Positions 27,496 through 35,845 of a stretch of DNA of 64,000 bases are shown here, one piece after another. Every line of letters starts with the position of its first letter. Within the stretch, counting starts at the first letter, position 1. Source of the DNA: Mesonia oceanica. Lineage in GTDB: Bacteria; Bacteroidota; Bacteroidia; Flavobacteriales; Flavobacteriaceae. A model generated the notes under the pieces. The model made no database searches and had not been told where the DNA came from. It saw only the letters and a list, made by a program, of their open reading frames with translations. Made by a program: the position numbers and the translations under genes. The stretch spans positions 62,001 through 126,000 of the forward strand of contig NZ_CABVMM010000011.1 in the NCBI RefSeq assembly GCF_902499555.1. Direction: 5' to 3'.

Positions 27496-27527
27496 AAAAA
27501 AAGGAAGCCTTCAAGCTTCCTTTTTTA
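27496..27527. terminator. Bidirectional terminator between folD and the DUF1232 gene
   Basis: GGAAGC / GCTTCC with A-tract on one side and T-tract on the other, placed between converging genes. Confidence 0.85.
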
Positions 27528-27529
27528 TT

Positions 27530-27928
27530 TTAATCCTGTTCAAGTTTCCAATCTAAGTATTTATGGATATCGGTTTCTACAAATCGAAGAGCTAAGGTAA
27601 ACACACTTAAATCATCCACATAACCAAATCCGGGAATAAAATCTGGAATCAAGTCTAGCGGATTTAAAACATATAGCAATGCAAATGCAATAGAAGCAAT
27701 GGTAAACCAAGGCACATTGTGGTAATGTCCTTTTTTATAATCTTTCAGCATATTAATCATTAACTTACCCAGTTCAGCATATTTTTCAAGTAAACCTGCA
27801 GTTGACATTTTATGATCAATTTGCTTTTGATTGTCCAATGTTTCAGTAACATCTTCAGGCCTTGTTTTATTGGCTTCACGTTTAACGTACTCCTCGTTAA
27901 TTTTATCTTTTATTTTATCAAATATCAT
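27530..27928 (-). CDS. DUF1232 (YkvA-like) membrane protein
   Basis: 132 aa. A charged N-terminal half (about 1-70) is followed by a hydrophobic hairpin with the DUF1232 signature NPLDLIPDFIPGFGYVDD (about 91-108). Function unknown; members are small membrane-associated proteins. It is the last gene of a minus-strand run whose genes are separated by 0-3 nt (Rho_N-like, VOC, AI-2E, DUF1232), suggesting one operon. Confidence 0.85.
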   Translation of the reverse strand: MIFDKIKDKINEEYVKREANKTRPEDVTETLDNQKQIDHKMSTAGLLEKYAELGKLMINMLKDYKKGHYHNVPWFTIASIAFALLYVLNPLDLIPDFIPGFGYVDDLSVFTLALRFVETDIHKYLDWKLEQD

Positions 27929-27929
27929 A

Positions 27930-29009
27930 TTACAATTTTTTCGAGTTACTTTCTTCTTTTAATTCCTTGTTATCTATTTCATTGGTGTTGCTAGAACTAA
28001 ATTTATCTTTTCCATATTCTTTCTTATAAATCATCACAATCAATAAGAATAAAGATACTAATAAAGGACCGAAAATAAGTCCGATAAATCCAAATAAAGG
28101 AACGCCAACAACCACGCCAATTAAAGTGATTAATGGGTGTACATCAGATAATCGCCTTAATACATATAATCTAATTATGTTATCGGAGGATCCCACAACT
28201 ACAATTCCATAAATCAAAATTGCGATAGCTTGCCAGTCTTCACCTTGTGTAAACATTAAAATGGTGACGGGTACAATTCCGATAGCTGTTCCCACAAATG
28301 GGATCATAGAACCAATAGTAGTAATTACAAACCAAAAGAATGGATTGGGTACCCCAAAAATTAAAAAGCCAATTAAAGCAACAATTCCTTGTACGAAAGC
28401 GACTAACGGGATACCAATTGCATTAGCCTTTACCATATTGTCACTTTCTTTACCAATTAACATCAAGTTTTCATGGTTAATGGGTAAATATTCATCTAAA
28501 GAGTTTCTAATCTTATCTTGGAAAGTGAGCATGTAATACAGTAAAAAATACATAATACCAATGGCTATAAATGCATTAAACGTACCTCCCGCCAAATTCT
28601 GTAAATTGGTAGATACCCAGCTAGTAATTTCTGAAGTATTTATTTGATCACTAACACTGTAATTTAGCGAATGTTCCCACTTGTCTATTTGAGTTTTAAA
28701 AGCTTGCACCACTTTTTCCGAATTGTTTACTGCTTTTCCTATCTTTGAAGTAAGCATCGTAATGATTCCGGCTACCGGAACTAGAATCCCAATAAAAGAG
28801 GCAAACATTAATAAACCGGCTGCCAAATCTTTGTTCCACCCCTTGTTTACTAGTTTTCTCATCCAGCCCTTAAGCAGAAAAAACAAAGTAATGGCACCTA
28901 AAATCCCAGAGAGGTAAGGTGTTAATTCATTAAAAATCAAGAAGCCTAAAAATAAAAGAAGCAACAATATAAAAAGTTGTCTTACTAAGGATGGTTGTAG
29001 TTGTTTCAT
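27930..29009 (-). CDS. AI-2E family (PerM-like) permease
   Basis: 359 aa, with two N-terminal spans, a large soluble loop (about 90-150) and about five C-terminal spans containing GTAIGIVPVTIL and DNIIRLYVLRRLSDVHPLITLIG, the most conserved part of the family. Some members export autoinducer-2 and others act as Na+/H+ antiporters; the substrate cannot be deduced. One base separates it from the downstream DUF1232 gene and 3 nt from the upstream VOC gene. Confidence 0.9.
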   Translation of the reverse strand: MKQLQPSLVRQLFILLLLLFLGFLIFNELTPYLSGILGAITLFFLLKGWMRKLVNKGWNKDLAAGLLMFASFIGILVPVAGIITMLTSKIGKAVNNSEKVVQAFKTQIDKWEHSLNYSVSDQINTSEITSWVSTNLQNLAGGTFNAFIAIGIMYFLLYYMLTFQDKIRNSLDEYLPINHENLMLIGKESDNMVKANAIGIPLVAFVQGIVALIGFLIFGVPNPFFWFVITTIGSMIPFVGTAIGIVPVTILMFTQGEDWQAIAILIYGIVVVGSSDNIIRLYVLRRLSDVHPLITLIGVVVGVPLFGFIGLIFGPLLVSLFLLIVMIYKKEYGKDKFSSSNTNEIDNKELKEESNSKKL

Positions 29010-29012
29010 ATA

Positions 29013-29441
29013 TTATTTGGCAAATAATTGTTGTTGGTCTTTAAATGCTTTAAACTCTAAAGCATTTCCGCAGGGATCATAAAAAAACATGGTGGCTTGT
29101 TCACCCGGTTTTCCTTTAAATCGAATATAGGGTTCAATTTCAAAAGATATGTTCTTTTGCTGGAGTTTTTCTGAAAACGAATGAAAATCTTCCCACGTTA
29201 GTACTACTCCAAAATGTGGAATTGGTACAGCTTTTCCATCTACCGGATTTGTACTTTTCTTAGCCGAACTATCTTTTTCTTTGTAATGAATGACCAACTG
29301 ATGGCCGAAAAAATCAAAATCTACCCAGTGATCGTCACTTCTCCCTTCTTGAAGCTCTAATGTGTCTCGGTAAAAAGTTCTCGCGGCCTCTAAATCATCT
29401 ACCGGAATAGCTAAGTGAAAAGGTTGAATATGCTTCATCAC
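29013..29441 (-). CDS. VOC (glyoxalase/dioxygenase fold) family protein
   Basis: 142 aa, a single vicinal-oxygen-chelate module pair. Visible: [20 protein letters not shown] at the N-terminus with a metal-site His, HFGVVL in the middle, and [14 protein letters not shown] at the C-terminus with the metal-site Glu. The substrate is unknown. Its start is immediately adjacent to the stop of the upstream 78-aa gene. Confidence 0.85.
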   Translation of the reverse strand: MMKHIQPFHLAIPVDDLEAARTFYRDTLELQEGRSDDHWVDFDFFGHQLVIHYKEKDSSAKKSTNPVDGKAVPIPHFGVVLTWEDFHSFSEKLQQKNISFEIEPYIRFKGKPGEQATMFFYDPCGNALEFKAFKDQQQLFAK

Positions 29442-29678
29442 TTAATGATTTCTTAGCGCGTCAATAAGTTCGTCTTTTTTCATATTAGAGCGACCTTCGA
29501 TACCTATTTTTTTAGCCTGTTGGTATAACTCTTCTTTAGTGCGCTCTTCATATTTTTTACTTTTGCCTCCTTTTTTACCAGAATCTGGGGTGTTTGCAAT
29601 TCGTGCAGATTTTTCTTTACTATAACCTTCGTCTCGTAAAGCTTCGTACTGCTCTTCGTTTTTAATTCGTTTTGCCAT
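29442..29678 (-). CDS. Small Rho_N/SAP-like domain protein (DUF7218-type), 78 aa
   Basis: Highly charged cytoplasmic protein. The N-terminal half (EEQYEALRDEGYSKEKSARI) resembles ChaB/plasmid-stabilisation-like helices; the C-terminal 35 residues (RTKEELYQQAKKIGIEGRS, then MKKDELIDALRNH) look like a Rho termination factor N-terminal or SAP helix-extension-helix motif that can bind nucleic acid. The biological role is unknown. It is first in the run leading to DUF1232. Confidence 0.8.
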   Translation of the reverse strand: MAKRIKNEEQYEALRDEGYSKEKSARIANTPDSGKKGGKSKKYEERTKEELYQQAKKIGIEGRSNMKKDELIDALRNH

Positions 29679-29728
29679 TTTTGTTTTAAATGTAGCAAGA
29701 ATTAAAAATCTTTATCCTTAAAATAATG

Positions 29729-30532
29729 TTACTTTTTGCGATTGATTCTTGGTCGCTTTTTTACTTTAGCTTGGACTTCGTTGGCAGAAAGTTGAGAAGC
29801 TTCTTCAGTTTTGCTGGAATCACCTATAAGTTGATTCAGGTTTTTAAATTCTTCGGGAGTAAGTTCACGGTATTTACCCACAGGTAAATCCAGTTCAATA
29901 TTCATGATCCGGATACGCTTTAGATTCACCACTTCATAGTTTAGATATTCACACATTCTTCTAATTTGGCGGTTTAAACCTTGCGTGAGTATAATCCTGA
30001 ATTCGTGACTGCTTACCTTAGCTACTTTACACTTTCTTGTAACAGTGTCTAAAATAGGAACCCCATTACTCATTTTATTTAAAAAATCGTTGTTAATGGG
30101 TTTGTCAACTTTTACAATATATTCTTTTTCGTGATTATTTCTGGCACGTAAAATTTTGTTGACAATATCACCATCATCGGTAAGTAGGATGAGACCTTCA
30201 CTAGGTTTGTCTAATCTTCCAATGGGGAAAATACGCTTTGGGTAATTAATATAATCAATGATATTATCTTTCTCGACCCGAGTGTCAGTCGTGCAAACAA
30301 TGCCCACAGGTTTATTAAACGCTAGATAAACGTTTTTTTCTTTTTTAGCTGAAATTAATTCACCATTTACCCGAACTTCATCTTCATCAGAAATTTTCGT
30401 TCCCATTTCAGGAACAGCTCCGTTAATGGTTACCCTTCCTTCATCAATAAGCTGGTCGGCTTTTCTACGGGAACAATACCCCACTTCACTTAAAAATTTA
30501 TTGATTCGTTTTAATTTCTTCTCTTCTGCCAC
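29729..30532 (-). CDS. rluF: 23S rRNA pseudouridine(2604) synthase RluF-like
   Basis: 267 aa. S4 RNA-binding domain (about 8-55; RINKFLSEVGYCSRRKADQL) followed by the RsuA/RluB-type catalytic domain with GRLDKPSEGL (105-114; catalytic Asp108) and GLNRQIRRMCEYLNYEV. The segment NHEKEYIVKVDKPINNDF resembles E. coli RluF, which isomerises U2604 of 23S rRNA. A basic tail (KVKKRPRINRKK) follows. The family is certain; the exact site specificity is inferred. Confidence 0.85.
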   Translation of the reverse strand: MAEEKKLKRINKFLSEVGYCSRRKADQLIDEGRVTINGAVPEMGTKISDEDEVRVNGELISAKKEKNVYLAFNKPVGIVCTTDTRVEKDNIIDYINYPKRIFPIGRLDKPSEGLILLTDDGDIVNKILRARNNHEKEYIVKVDKPINNDFLNKMSNGVPILDTVTRKCKVAKVSSHEFRIILTQGLNRQIRRMCEYLNYEVVNLKRIRIMNIELDLPVGKYRELTPEEFKNLNQLIGDSSKTEEASQLSANEVQAKVKKRPRINRKK

Positions 30533-30545
30533 AGATGTGAAATTT

Positions 30546-31385
30546 TTATTTTTTTAGAAATTGAATAATTGCTGAATAAATATAGTCATTATTGAGCGAA
30601 TGACCGGCACCTTCGGTTTCTATAAATTCAGATTGCTGTAGGTTTTGCTGAATACTTTTTGAAGCTTCTACCGGAGCGACTTTATCATATTTATCGTGAA
30701 TTACCAGGGTAGGTTGTTTTACTTCTTTAGCAAATTTTGCAATGGAAAATTCTTCAAACTTAAATCCTAATTGGTCATAAAATTTATTTTCTAAACCTTT
30801 CATCACCCGGGGTTTTAAATTTAAGATTTGTTGGTAGTCTTCCATAATCGAAGTTAGTTCGGAAGGTGGTCCTAAAAGTACTAACTTCTTAATGTTTTGA
30901 TTAGGGAATTGATGCTGATGAAAAACGGTGGTCATTCCACCAATGCTATGACCTATTACAATTTCAGGATTATATGCCTGCACTATTTTCTCTACACATT
31001 TCGTATAAAGCGGAACATGAATATAGTTTCCTTCAGAATACCCATGAGCAGGAGCATCAAAAGCATAGATGTTATAATTTTCTGCCTGTAGCTTTTCGAT
31101 TAAAACTTTCCAACGATAAGTGTTACTTTCCCAGCCATGGATAAGCAAAATTGTTTTGCCGGAACCTTGCCAATGATAAGTTTGTAGCTTGATTCCTTCA
31201 GCAGTTATCACCTTGGCTTTGGCACCGTTTAAAAAGTCTTCCTGTTCAGGTTTTACCTTTCCGCGACGGGGTGTGCAAAACAAGTAGAAAGCTTTTTTGA
31301 CTGCCTTTTGGGGTTTTACTAAGTGTAAGGTATTAAGCCTTATCCCAATTACTTTTGGTAAGTACTTATTAATTGTTTTTTTCAT
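30546..31385 (-). CDS. Alpha/beta hydrolase
   Basis: 279 aa. Fold marks: oxyanion-side LLIHGWESNTYRW (about 79-92), DAPAHGYSEG, nucleophile elbow GHSIGG (145-150, Ser147), acid Asp in HDKYDKVAP and His in EGAGHSLNND. The substrate is unknown; the N-terminal 60 residues are basic, without a clear signal peptide. It lies 13 nt upstream of rluF on the same strand and may be cotranscribed with it. Confidence 0.88.
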   Translation of the reverse strand: MKKTINKYLPKVIGIRLNTLHLVKPQKAVKKAFYLFCTPRRGKVKPEQEDFLNGAKAKVITAEGIKLQTYHWQGSGKTILLIHGWESNTYRWKVLIEKLQAENYNIYAFDAPAHGYSEGNYIHVPLYTKCVEKIVQAYNPEIVIGHSIGGMTTVFHQHQFPNQNIKKLVLLGPPSELTSIMEDYQQILNLKPRVMKGLENKFYDQLGFKFEEFSIAKFAKEVKQPTLVIHDKYDKVAPVEASKSIQQNLQQSEFIETEGAGHSLNNDYIYSAIIQFLKK

Positions 31386-31403
31386 ATAAACCCCATAATT
31401 AGG

Positions 31404-31589
31404 TTAAACTTCGTCGGTATCTTTTTTCCTTTTTACAATACCAATTCCTGATAAGAAAAATATAAGGCCAACAATGGCAAATGCCCAAGGACTAAGTCCA
31501 ATAGATAGGCTTCCAAAAATACCAAATACACCTAACACTAGGCCAATCATTCCGCCAACAACAAGTATAATTCCAAGAATCTTGATCAT
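31404..31589 (-). CDS. Small glycine-rich membrane protein (61 aa)
   Basis: Two hydrophobic helices (about 3-26 and 34-52) rich in glycine, with a charged C-terminal tail KRKKDTDEV. No known family recognised. It lies 18 nt upstream of the hydrolase gene on the same strand. Codon use resembles its neighbours, supporting a real gene. Confidence 0.6.
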   Translation of the reverse strand: MIKILGIILVVGGMIGLVLGVFGIFGSLSIGLSPWAFAIVGLIFFLSGIGIVKRKKDTDEV

Positions 31590-31671
31590 CTCTAATTTTT
31601 TTGGTTAGAGGGTAAAGATAATATTATGTGTTGCTGCTAAGGTGGTGATTAACATTTTGTAAACAAAAGCA

Positions 31672-32286
31672 TCATGGATGGGTTCGCCATTTCTCGATTT
31701 CACTTTTGGCAGATTCTTCACCTGTCCAGCGTAAAATTTTCACTTCGTCATTTAGATCGTAATTTTCAAACCAAGTACCAATCATTTTTCTTATTTCAGG
31801 ATATTTAGTGGAAAAATCATCGAAATTAGCCGCTTTAATAATCCTGTTTTTTTCTTCCCTAGGGATAGCAATTATTTTGTTGTCAGATTCCCCATTGTCA
31901 CTTAATTCTAACAACGCAATTGGAATGATTTCAACAACACTTCCCGTCGGTATGTTTTCGCCTAAAATAAGAACATCAAGCGCATCTCCATCACCACCTT
32001 TTTCAGGATTGGAATAGGTAGATGGTATAAAACCGTAATTCCCCAAGTAAGGCAAAAAATTGATTATTCGAGCTTTTCCTTCAGCAGAATCAATTACAAA
32101 TTTTCTTGAAATTTTATCATATTCAATCTTATGATTGGTTCCTGCAGGAATTTCAATCACCGCTTGAATATTATTCGTTTCAGAATAAGTAGGTAAATGA
32201 TAATAGTCTTTGCTCTCTTCCTTGGTGTTACAAGAAAAAAAGAATAGGAGACCAACCGAAAAAAGTAGAAGTGGGGTGATTTTCAT
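31672..32286 (-). CDS. Inorganic pyrophosphatase, predicted lipoprotein
   Basis: 204 aa from ATG 32286, chosen because a lipoprotein signal (MKITPLLLFSVGLLFFFSC, lipobox FFSC) starts there; an ATG 14 codons upstream would destroy it. The rest is a soluble family-I pyrophosphatase: EIPAGTNHKIEYDKISRKF, GFIPSTYS, and GDGDALDVLILGENIP with the metal-binding Asp residues. Most family-I enzymes are cytoplasmic, so an extracytoplasmic anchored form is unusual. It starts 1 nt after the stop of an upstream lipoprotein gene, suggesting coupling. Confidence 0.88.
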   Translation of the reverse strand: MKITPLLLFSVGLLFFFSCNTKEESKDYYHLPTYSETNNIQAVIEIPAGTNHKIEYDKISRKFVIDSAEGKARIINFLPYLGNYGFIPSTYSNPEKGGDGDALDVLILGENIPTGSVVEIIPIALLELSDNGESDNKIIAIPREEKNRIIKAANFDDFSTKYPEIRKMIGTWFENYDLNDEVKILRWTGEESAKSEIEKWRTHP

Positions 32287-32287
32287 C

Positions 32288-32839
32288 TTATTCCCAACCA
32301 ATCCAAAAACGTTTAATTTCGGCATCATCCGGAATCTGGTTTGGCTCTACCGGAATGTCGGTATTGTATTTTGCATCACCAGAGATATGTTTTTTATCGA
32401 TAGCGATGTAAGCATTGATTTCATCTAAGAAAATAATAACATTACTCAGCGTATTTTCGATGCGGGAAATTTTATAATTGGTAGAAATATCTTTAAAAGT
32501 ACTTTTAGCTGTTAATCCTTTTTCGGTTTTAAATCGTTTATCTTTTACCTGAATAGTTCCAATTGTACTAGTGCTGTCAAATTGTTGTACAGGAGTTAAT
32601 AATAAAAGTTCGTTTCCTTTTTTATCAAAAACCGAAATTTGATTACTACTTCTAAACTGATTTTGTCCTTGTGTTACTAGAGAATCGTTTGCATAAATAG
32701 AATCTAAATCTCTAACCTGAATATCTTTTGTAAGAAGGCCTACCTGATTTTTACTGATTAAAAAAGGGTCTTTCTTTTCTTCTTTGTTACAAGAAATTAT
32801 GACGAGAGCTAAGGTAAAAAGCGTAATTAATTTTTTCAT
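32288..32839 (-). CDS. Lipoprotein of unknown function (183 aa)
   Basis: Signal peptide with lipobox (MKKLITLFTLALVIISCNKEE). The mature part is rich in beta strands and polar residues (QISVFDKKGNELLLLTP, AYIAIDKKHISGDAKYNTDI) and ends in FWIGWE. I recognise no domain. It immediately precedes the lipoprotein pyrophosphatase gene, with 1 nt between stop and start, so the two products are probably made together and may act at the same membrane. Confidence 0.7.
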   Translation of the reverse strand: MKKLITLFTLALVIISCNKEEKKDPFLISKNQVGLLTKDIQVRDLDSIYANDSLVTQGQNQFRSSNQISVFDKKGNELLLLTPVQQFDSTSTIGTIQVKDKRFKTEKGLTAKSTFKDISTNYKISRIENTLSNVIIFLDEINAYIAIDKKHISGDAKYNTDIPVEPNQIPDDAEIKRFWIGWE

Positions 32840-32965
32840 GGATATATTGAATTATAAAGTCGTAAAAATAGGAATACTTATTTGCTCTTAGAAATAAATT
32901 GGAATGAATTCTATGAACAATTTAAGATAACTTAAAGAAATAAGAATAGTTCATCTGCTATTGAT

Positions 32966-32973
32966 TATCTTTG
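32966..32973 (+). promoter_or_regulatory. -7 element TATCTTTG directly before queE
   Basis: Exact TAnnTTTG match only 7 nt before the queE ATG, implying a start of transcription at or next to the start codon. No TTG lies at -33 spacing. Confidence 0.45.
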
Positions 32974-32980
32974 CGCCGCG

Positions 32981-33613
32981 ATGAAAAAAGAAGAAGTAGA
33001 GCAGTTGGTAAACGAAGGGAAAATGCTTCCGCTAATGGAAGAGTTTTATACTATTCAAGGAGAAGGTTACCATAAAGGAACGGCCGCTTATTTTATAAGA
33101 GTAGGAGGCTGTGATGTAGGTTGCCATTGGTGTGATGTAAAAGAAAGTTGGGATGCCCAAAAACATCCGCCAACAGCCACAGAAACGATTGTAGATAATG
33201 CTATAAAATATAGCGATACAGTGGTAGTGACCGGTGGGGAACCGCTTACGTGGGATATGACGGAGTTGACCTCACAATTAAAGGCAAAAGGAGCAAAAAT
33301 ACATATTGAAACTTCCGGAGCTTATAAATTAACGGGTGCTTGGGATTGGATTTGCCTTTCTCCCAAAAAACTAAAACTTCCTACACAAGAAGTTTACGAA
33401 AGGGCTAACGAATTAAAAGTAATTGTGTTCAATAAACACGATTTGAAATTTGCAGAAGAACAAGCAGCTAAAGTAAACGAAGATTGTATTTTATATTTGC
33501 AACCTGAGTGGAGTGTTCGAGAAAAGATTATCCCGCTTATTGTCGATTATGTGATGCAAAACCCAAAGTGGAAAGTTTCCCTGCAAACCCATAAATATTT
33601 AAATATTCCGTAA
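32981..33613 (+). CDS. queE: 7-carboxy-7-deazaguanine synthase (radical SAM)
   Basis: 210-aa radical-SAM enzyme converting 6-carboxytetrahydropterin to 7-carboxy-7-deazaguanine in queuosine/preQ1 synthesis. N-terminal FYTIQGEGYHKGTAAYFIR is followed by the 4Fe-4S motif Cys44-x3-Cys48-x2-Cys51 (GCDVGCHWCDVK), then TGGEPLTW and HIETSGAY. The C-terminal QTHKYLNIP is typical. Other queuosine genes are not nearby. prmA follows 37 nt downstream. Confidence 0.95.
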   Translation: MKKEEVEQLVNEGKMLPLMEEFYTIQGEGYHKGTAAYFIRVGGCDVGCHWCDVKESWDAQKHPPTATETIVDNAIKYSDTVVVTGGEPLTWDMTELTSQLKAKGAKIHIETSGAYKLTGAWDWICLSPKKLKLPTQEVYERANELKVIVFNKHDLKFAEEQAAKVNEDCILYLQPEWSVREKIIPLIVDYVMQNPKWKVSLQTHKYLNIP

Positions 33614-33650
33614 TTATTCATCTGAAAAGATTGAAAATTTAAACTTAAAA

Positions 33651-34484
33651 ATGAATCCATCCTATAAAGGTTTTTACTTTACCATAGCACCTCTTCAACC
33701 AGCTACCGAAATCTTAATCGCCGAGTTAGGCGAATTGGGTTTTGAAAGTTTTGTTGAAACAGAAACCGGTTTGCAAGCTTTTATTATAACTGAAGATTAC
33801 CACGAAGGAATGTTAGGCGAAATACAAATTCTTCAATCGGAAGAGTTTGAGATTTCGTACACTTCAGAAGATATCGAACAAGTGAATTGGAATGAAGAAT
33901 GGGAGAAAAACTTTTCTCCGATTATGGTTGATGAAGTTTGTCAAGTTCGGGCACCTTTTCACCCCAAATTAGATACAGAATTTGATATTGTTATAGAACC
34001 CAAAATGTCTTTTGGAACGGGTCATCATGCAACTACACATATGATGATTCAGCATATTTTAAAAGAAGATTGGCAAGATAAAAAAGTACTTGACATGGGC
34101 TGCGGAACCGGGGTTTTAGCCATCCTTTCCGAGATGAAAGGAGCAAATCCCATTGACGCTATAGATATTGATAATTGGTGCTACCTTAATACGTTAGAGA
34201 ATATTGAACGCAATAATTGTAAGCACATTTCAACTTACGAAGGAGATGCTGGTTTACTTGAAGGTAAAAATTATGATACGATTATAGCGAACATTAATAG
34301 GAATATACTGTTAAAGGATATGGCCACTTATGCAAATTGCTTAAATGAAAAGGGAAGTTTGTTTTTAAGTGGATTTTATCAAGAAGATTTAGCGATTATT
34401 AAAGAATCTTGCGAGAAACTGGGACTTAGTTACGAAAGTCACTTAGAACGAGACAATTGGATCGCTGCAAAATTTGTTAAATAA
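33651..34484 (+). CDS. prmA: Ribosomal protein L11 methyltransferase
   Basis: 277 aa. The N-terminal substrate-recognition domain (1-60) is followed by the linker MSFGTGHHATTHMM and a class-I SAM fold with VLDMGCGTGVLAI (about 146-158) and ANINRNILL in place of the NPPY-like motif, as is usual in this family. It trimethylates L11. clpS follows 51 nt downstream on the same strand, so queE-prmA-clpS may be cotranscribed. Confidence 0.95.
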   Translation: MNPSYKGFYFTIAPLQPATEILIAELGELGFESFVETETGLQAFIITEDYHEGMLGEIQILQSEEFEISYTSEDIEQVNWNEEWEKNFSPIMVDEVCQVRAPFHPKLDTEFDIVIEPKMSFGTGHHATTHMMIQHILKEDWQDKKVLDMGCGTGVLAILSEMKGANPIDAIDIDNWCYLNTLENIERNNCKHISTYEGDAGLLEGKNYDTIIANINRNILLKDMATYANCLNEKGSLFLSGFYQEDLAIIKESCEKLGLSYESHLERDNWIAAKFVK

Positions 34485-34535
34485 TTTATTTATCTAAAGG
34501 TTATTTTTTAATTTTAGGTGTTTAAAATCTTAATT

Positions 34536-34811
34536 ATGAGTGTACAAGAAGAAGTATTAGAAGAGTTACTCACCCAAACAGAAGAAACAGAACAAAATGA
34601 GATAGTGGTGTTTAATGATGAGGTAAACACTTTTGATTTTGTAATTGAAATGCTGATGCAAACTTGCGATCATAATCCTTTACAAGCAGAACAATGTACC
34701 ATGCTTATTCATTATAAAGGTAAATGTGCTGTAAAAACCGGTGATTACGACGATTTAGAACCTCGGTGTAGTGCTTTGTTGGAAGCAGGGATAAGCGCAG
34801 AAATTCAATAA
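34536..34811 (+). CDS. clpS: ATP-dependent Clp protease adaptor ClpS
   Basis: 91 aa from ATG 34536; an ATG 6 codons upstream lacks family similarity. The ClpS core is visible: FNDEVNTFDFVIEMLM, CDHNPLQAEQCTMLIHYKGK, and CSALLEAGISAEI at the C-terminus. It delivers N-degron substrates to ClpAP (or ClpC in Bacteroidota). No clpA is in this window. The N-terminal acidic stretch is the usual flexible extension. Confidence 0.92.
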   Translation: MSVQEEVLEELLTQTEETEQNEIVVFNDEVNTFDFVIEMLMQTCDHNPLQAEQCTMLIHYKGKCAVKTGDYDDLEPRCSALLEAGISAEIQ

Positions 34812-34816
34812 TTATT

Positions 34817-34842
34817 TGTCATACTGAACTTGTAGAAGTATG
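34817..34842. repeat. Short palindromic repeat (TACTGAACTTGTAGAAGTA type)
   Basis: It resembles the element at 36871-36899 (CATGCTGAACTTGTTTCGGCAT) and the arms of the one at 5679-5718: a small hairpin repeat between genes. Confidence 0.45.
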
Positions 34843-34856
34843 AAATTAAGATATAC

Positions 34857-34895
34857 AAAAATCCTTTTCAACTAATTTGAAAAGGATTTTTTCTT
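34857..34895. terminator. Terminator between clpS and the methyltransferase gene
   Basis: The stem ATCCTTTTCAA / TTGAAAAGGAT (34861-34871, 34877-34887) has flanking A and T tracts. The last codons of the minus-strand methyltransferase gene lie inside it. Confidence 0.8.
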
Positions 34896-35618
34896 TCCCA
34901 ATCGTAGTAATACCGGAAAACTAACTTCTCTTTTTTCATCTTTCCAGACCATTTTTAGATCTTTTTCAATTTCTTTAAGCGGACTTTCGTTTTTCGCTTT
35001 TTCATAATGTTTTACTGCTGACCAAGTATTGAGGTAATTCAGGGTGTCTTCTGCGGTCCAATTAACTTTAATTTGAAAAGCTGGAGTAGAAATTTCTTCA
35101 AATGGAAACGGAATCGTTTCATAATTTTCTTCAATATATTTTCGCTCTTCATCCCAATATGAACCAATAATGTGGTTATAAAAATGATGAATCACTTTAT
35201 CTATTTCAGGAGAAATAGTTAACAATCCATAACCAATCACAGCTAAAACTCCGTTGGGTTTTAAAGTTCGGTTTACTTCCGCATAAAACTGTTCAAAATT
35301 AAACCAGTGTATGGCTTGTGCCACAGTAATCAAGTCGAATTGATTATTCTTAAAATTGGTTTTTTCAGCCAATTGAACAGAATAATTAATGTTGTCTTCG
35401 CGTGTAGCATTTTCTAATTGCGAATCACTTAAATCTGTTGCTTTAACTACATTAAATCCTTTAGCAAGCTCAACGGCTACTTGCCCGTTACCTGTAGCAC
35501 AATCCCAAGCAAAATCTTTATTTTCAACTAAATCAAATAAATAGGTGAATAATTCTTTAGGATAGGTGGGACGGTATTTAGCGTATAAATCGGAGTCTTT
35601 AGAAAAATTATCTTTCAT
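34872..35618 (-). CDS. Class I SAM-dependent methyltransferase
   Basis: 248 aa. The methyltransferase-11 type fold shows WDCATGNGQVAVELA (SAM motif I), VAQAIHWFNFEQFYAEVNRT and KPNGVLAVIGYGL. The N-terminus YAKYRPTYPKELFTYLF resembles yeast Crg1 / trans-aconitate-methyltransferase-like enzymes. The substrate is unknown. A strong hairpin terminator (35628-35660) lies 10 nt upstream of the ATG, so its own promoter must overlap that hairpin, or expression depends on read-through. Confidence 0.85.
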   Translation of the reverse strand: MKDNFSKDSDLYAKYRPTYPKELFTYLFDLVENKDFAWDCATGNGQVAVELAKGFNVVKATDLSDSQLENATREDNINYSVQLAEKTNFKNNQFDLITVAQAIHWFNFEQFYAEVNRTLKPNGVLAVIGYGLLTISPEIDKVIHHFYNHIIGSYWDEERKYIEENYETIPFPFEEISTPAFQIKVNWTAEDTLNYLNTWSAVKHYEKAKNESPLKEIEKDLKMVWKDEKREVSFPVLLRLGKKKSFSN

Positions 35619-35627
35619 TTTTCAAAA

Positions 35628-35760
35628 ATAAAAAAAAGCTTAGCAATTTGCTAAGCTTTACGCCTTTTGATTGATGAAAACATATTTTGGCTAAAAAATA
35701 AATTAAAGGCGGTTTCTTGAGTATTTATTAAAAGACTTTATAAAAGTTAAAGTGTTACAG
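35628..35760 (-). ncRNA. Candidate small RNA or attenuator upstream of the methyltransferase
   Basis: On the minus strand, a promoter-like TTAACTTTTATAAAG (near 35735-35750) is followed by about 60 nt, a conserved box (35658-35678) and a perfect 12-bp terminator stem (AAAGCTTAGCAA / TTGCTAAGCTTT at 35635-35659) with eight T's. No convincing reading frame is present (a 10-codon frame exists). The box recurs at 35814-35833. Confidence 0.25.
35658..35678. repeat. Conserved box, copy 2
   Basis: TTACGCC-TTTT-GATTGATGAA, adjacent to the terminator hairpin at 35635-35659. It is nearly the same as 35814-35833 (TTACGCC-GTT-GATTGATGAA). Confidence 0.6.
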
Positions 35761-35784
35761 TTATGCTAATGATTTTTTTTAAAT

Positions 35785-35833
35785 ACAAAGGCTAACTATT
35801 ACGCTAGCCTTTGTTACGCCGTTGATTGATGAA
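35785..35833. repeat. Hairpin plus conserved box, copy 1
   Basis: The stem ACAAAGGCTA / TAGCCTTTGT (35785-35794, 35805-35814) is directly followed by TTACGCCGTTGATTGATGAA. It has the same hairpin-plus-box layout as at 35635-35678, but a different stem sequence. Confidence 0.6.
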
Positions 35834-35845
35834 TAAGAACAATTT

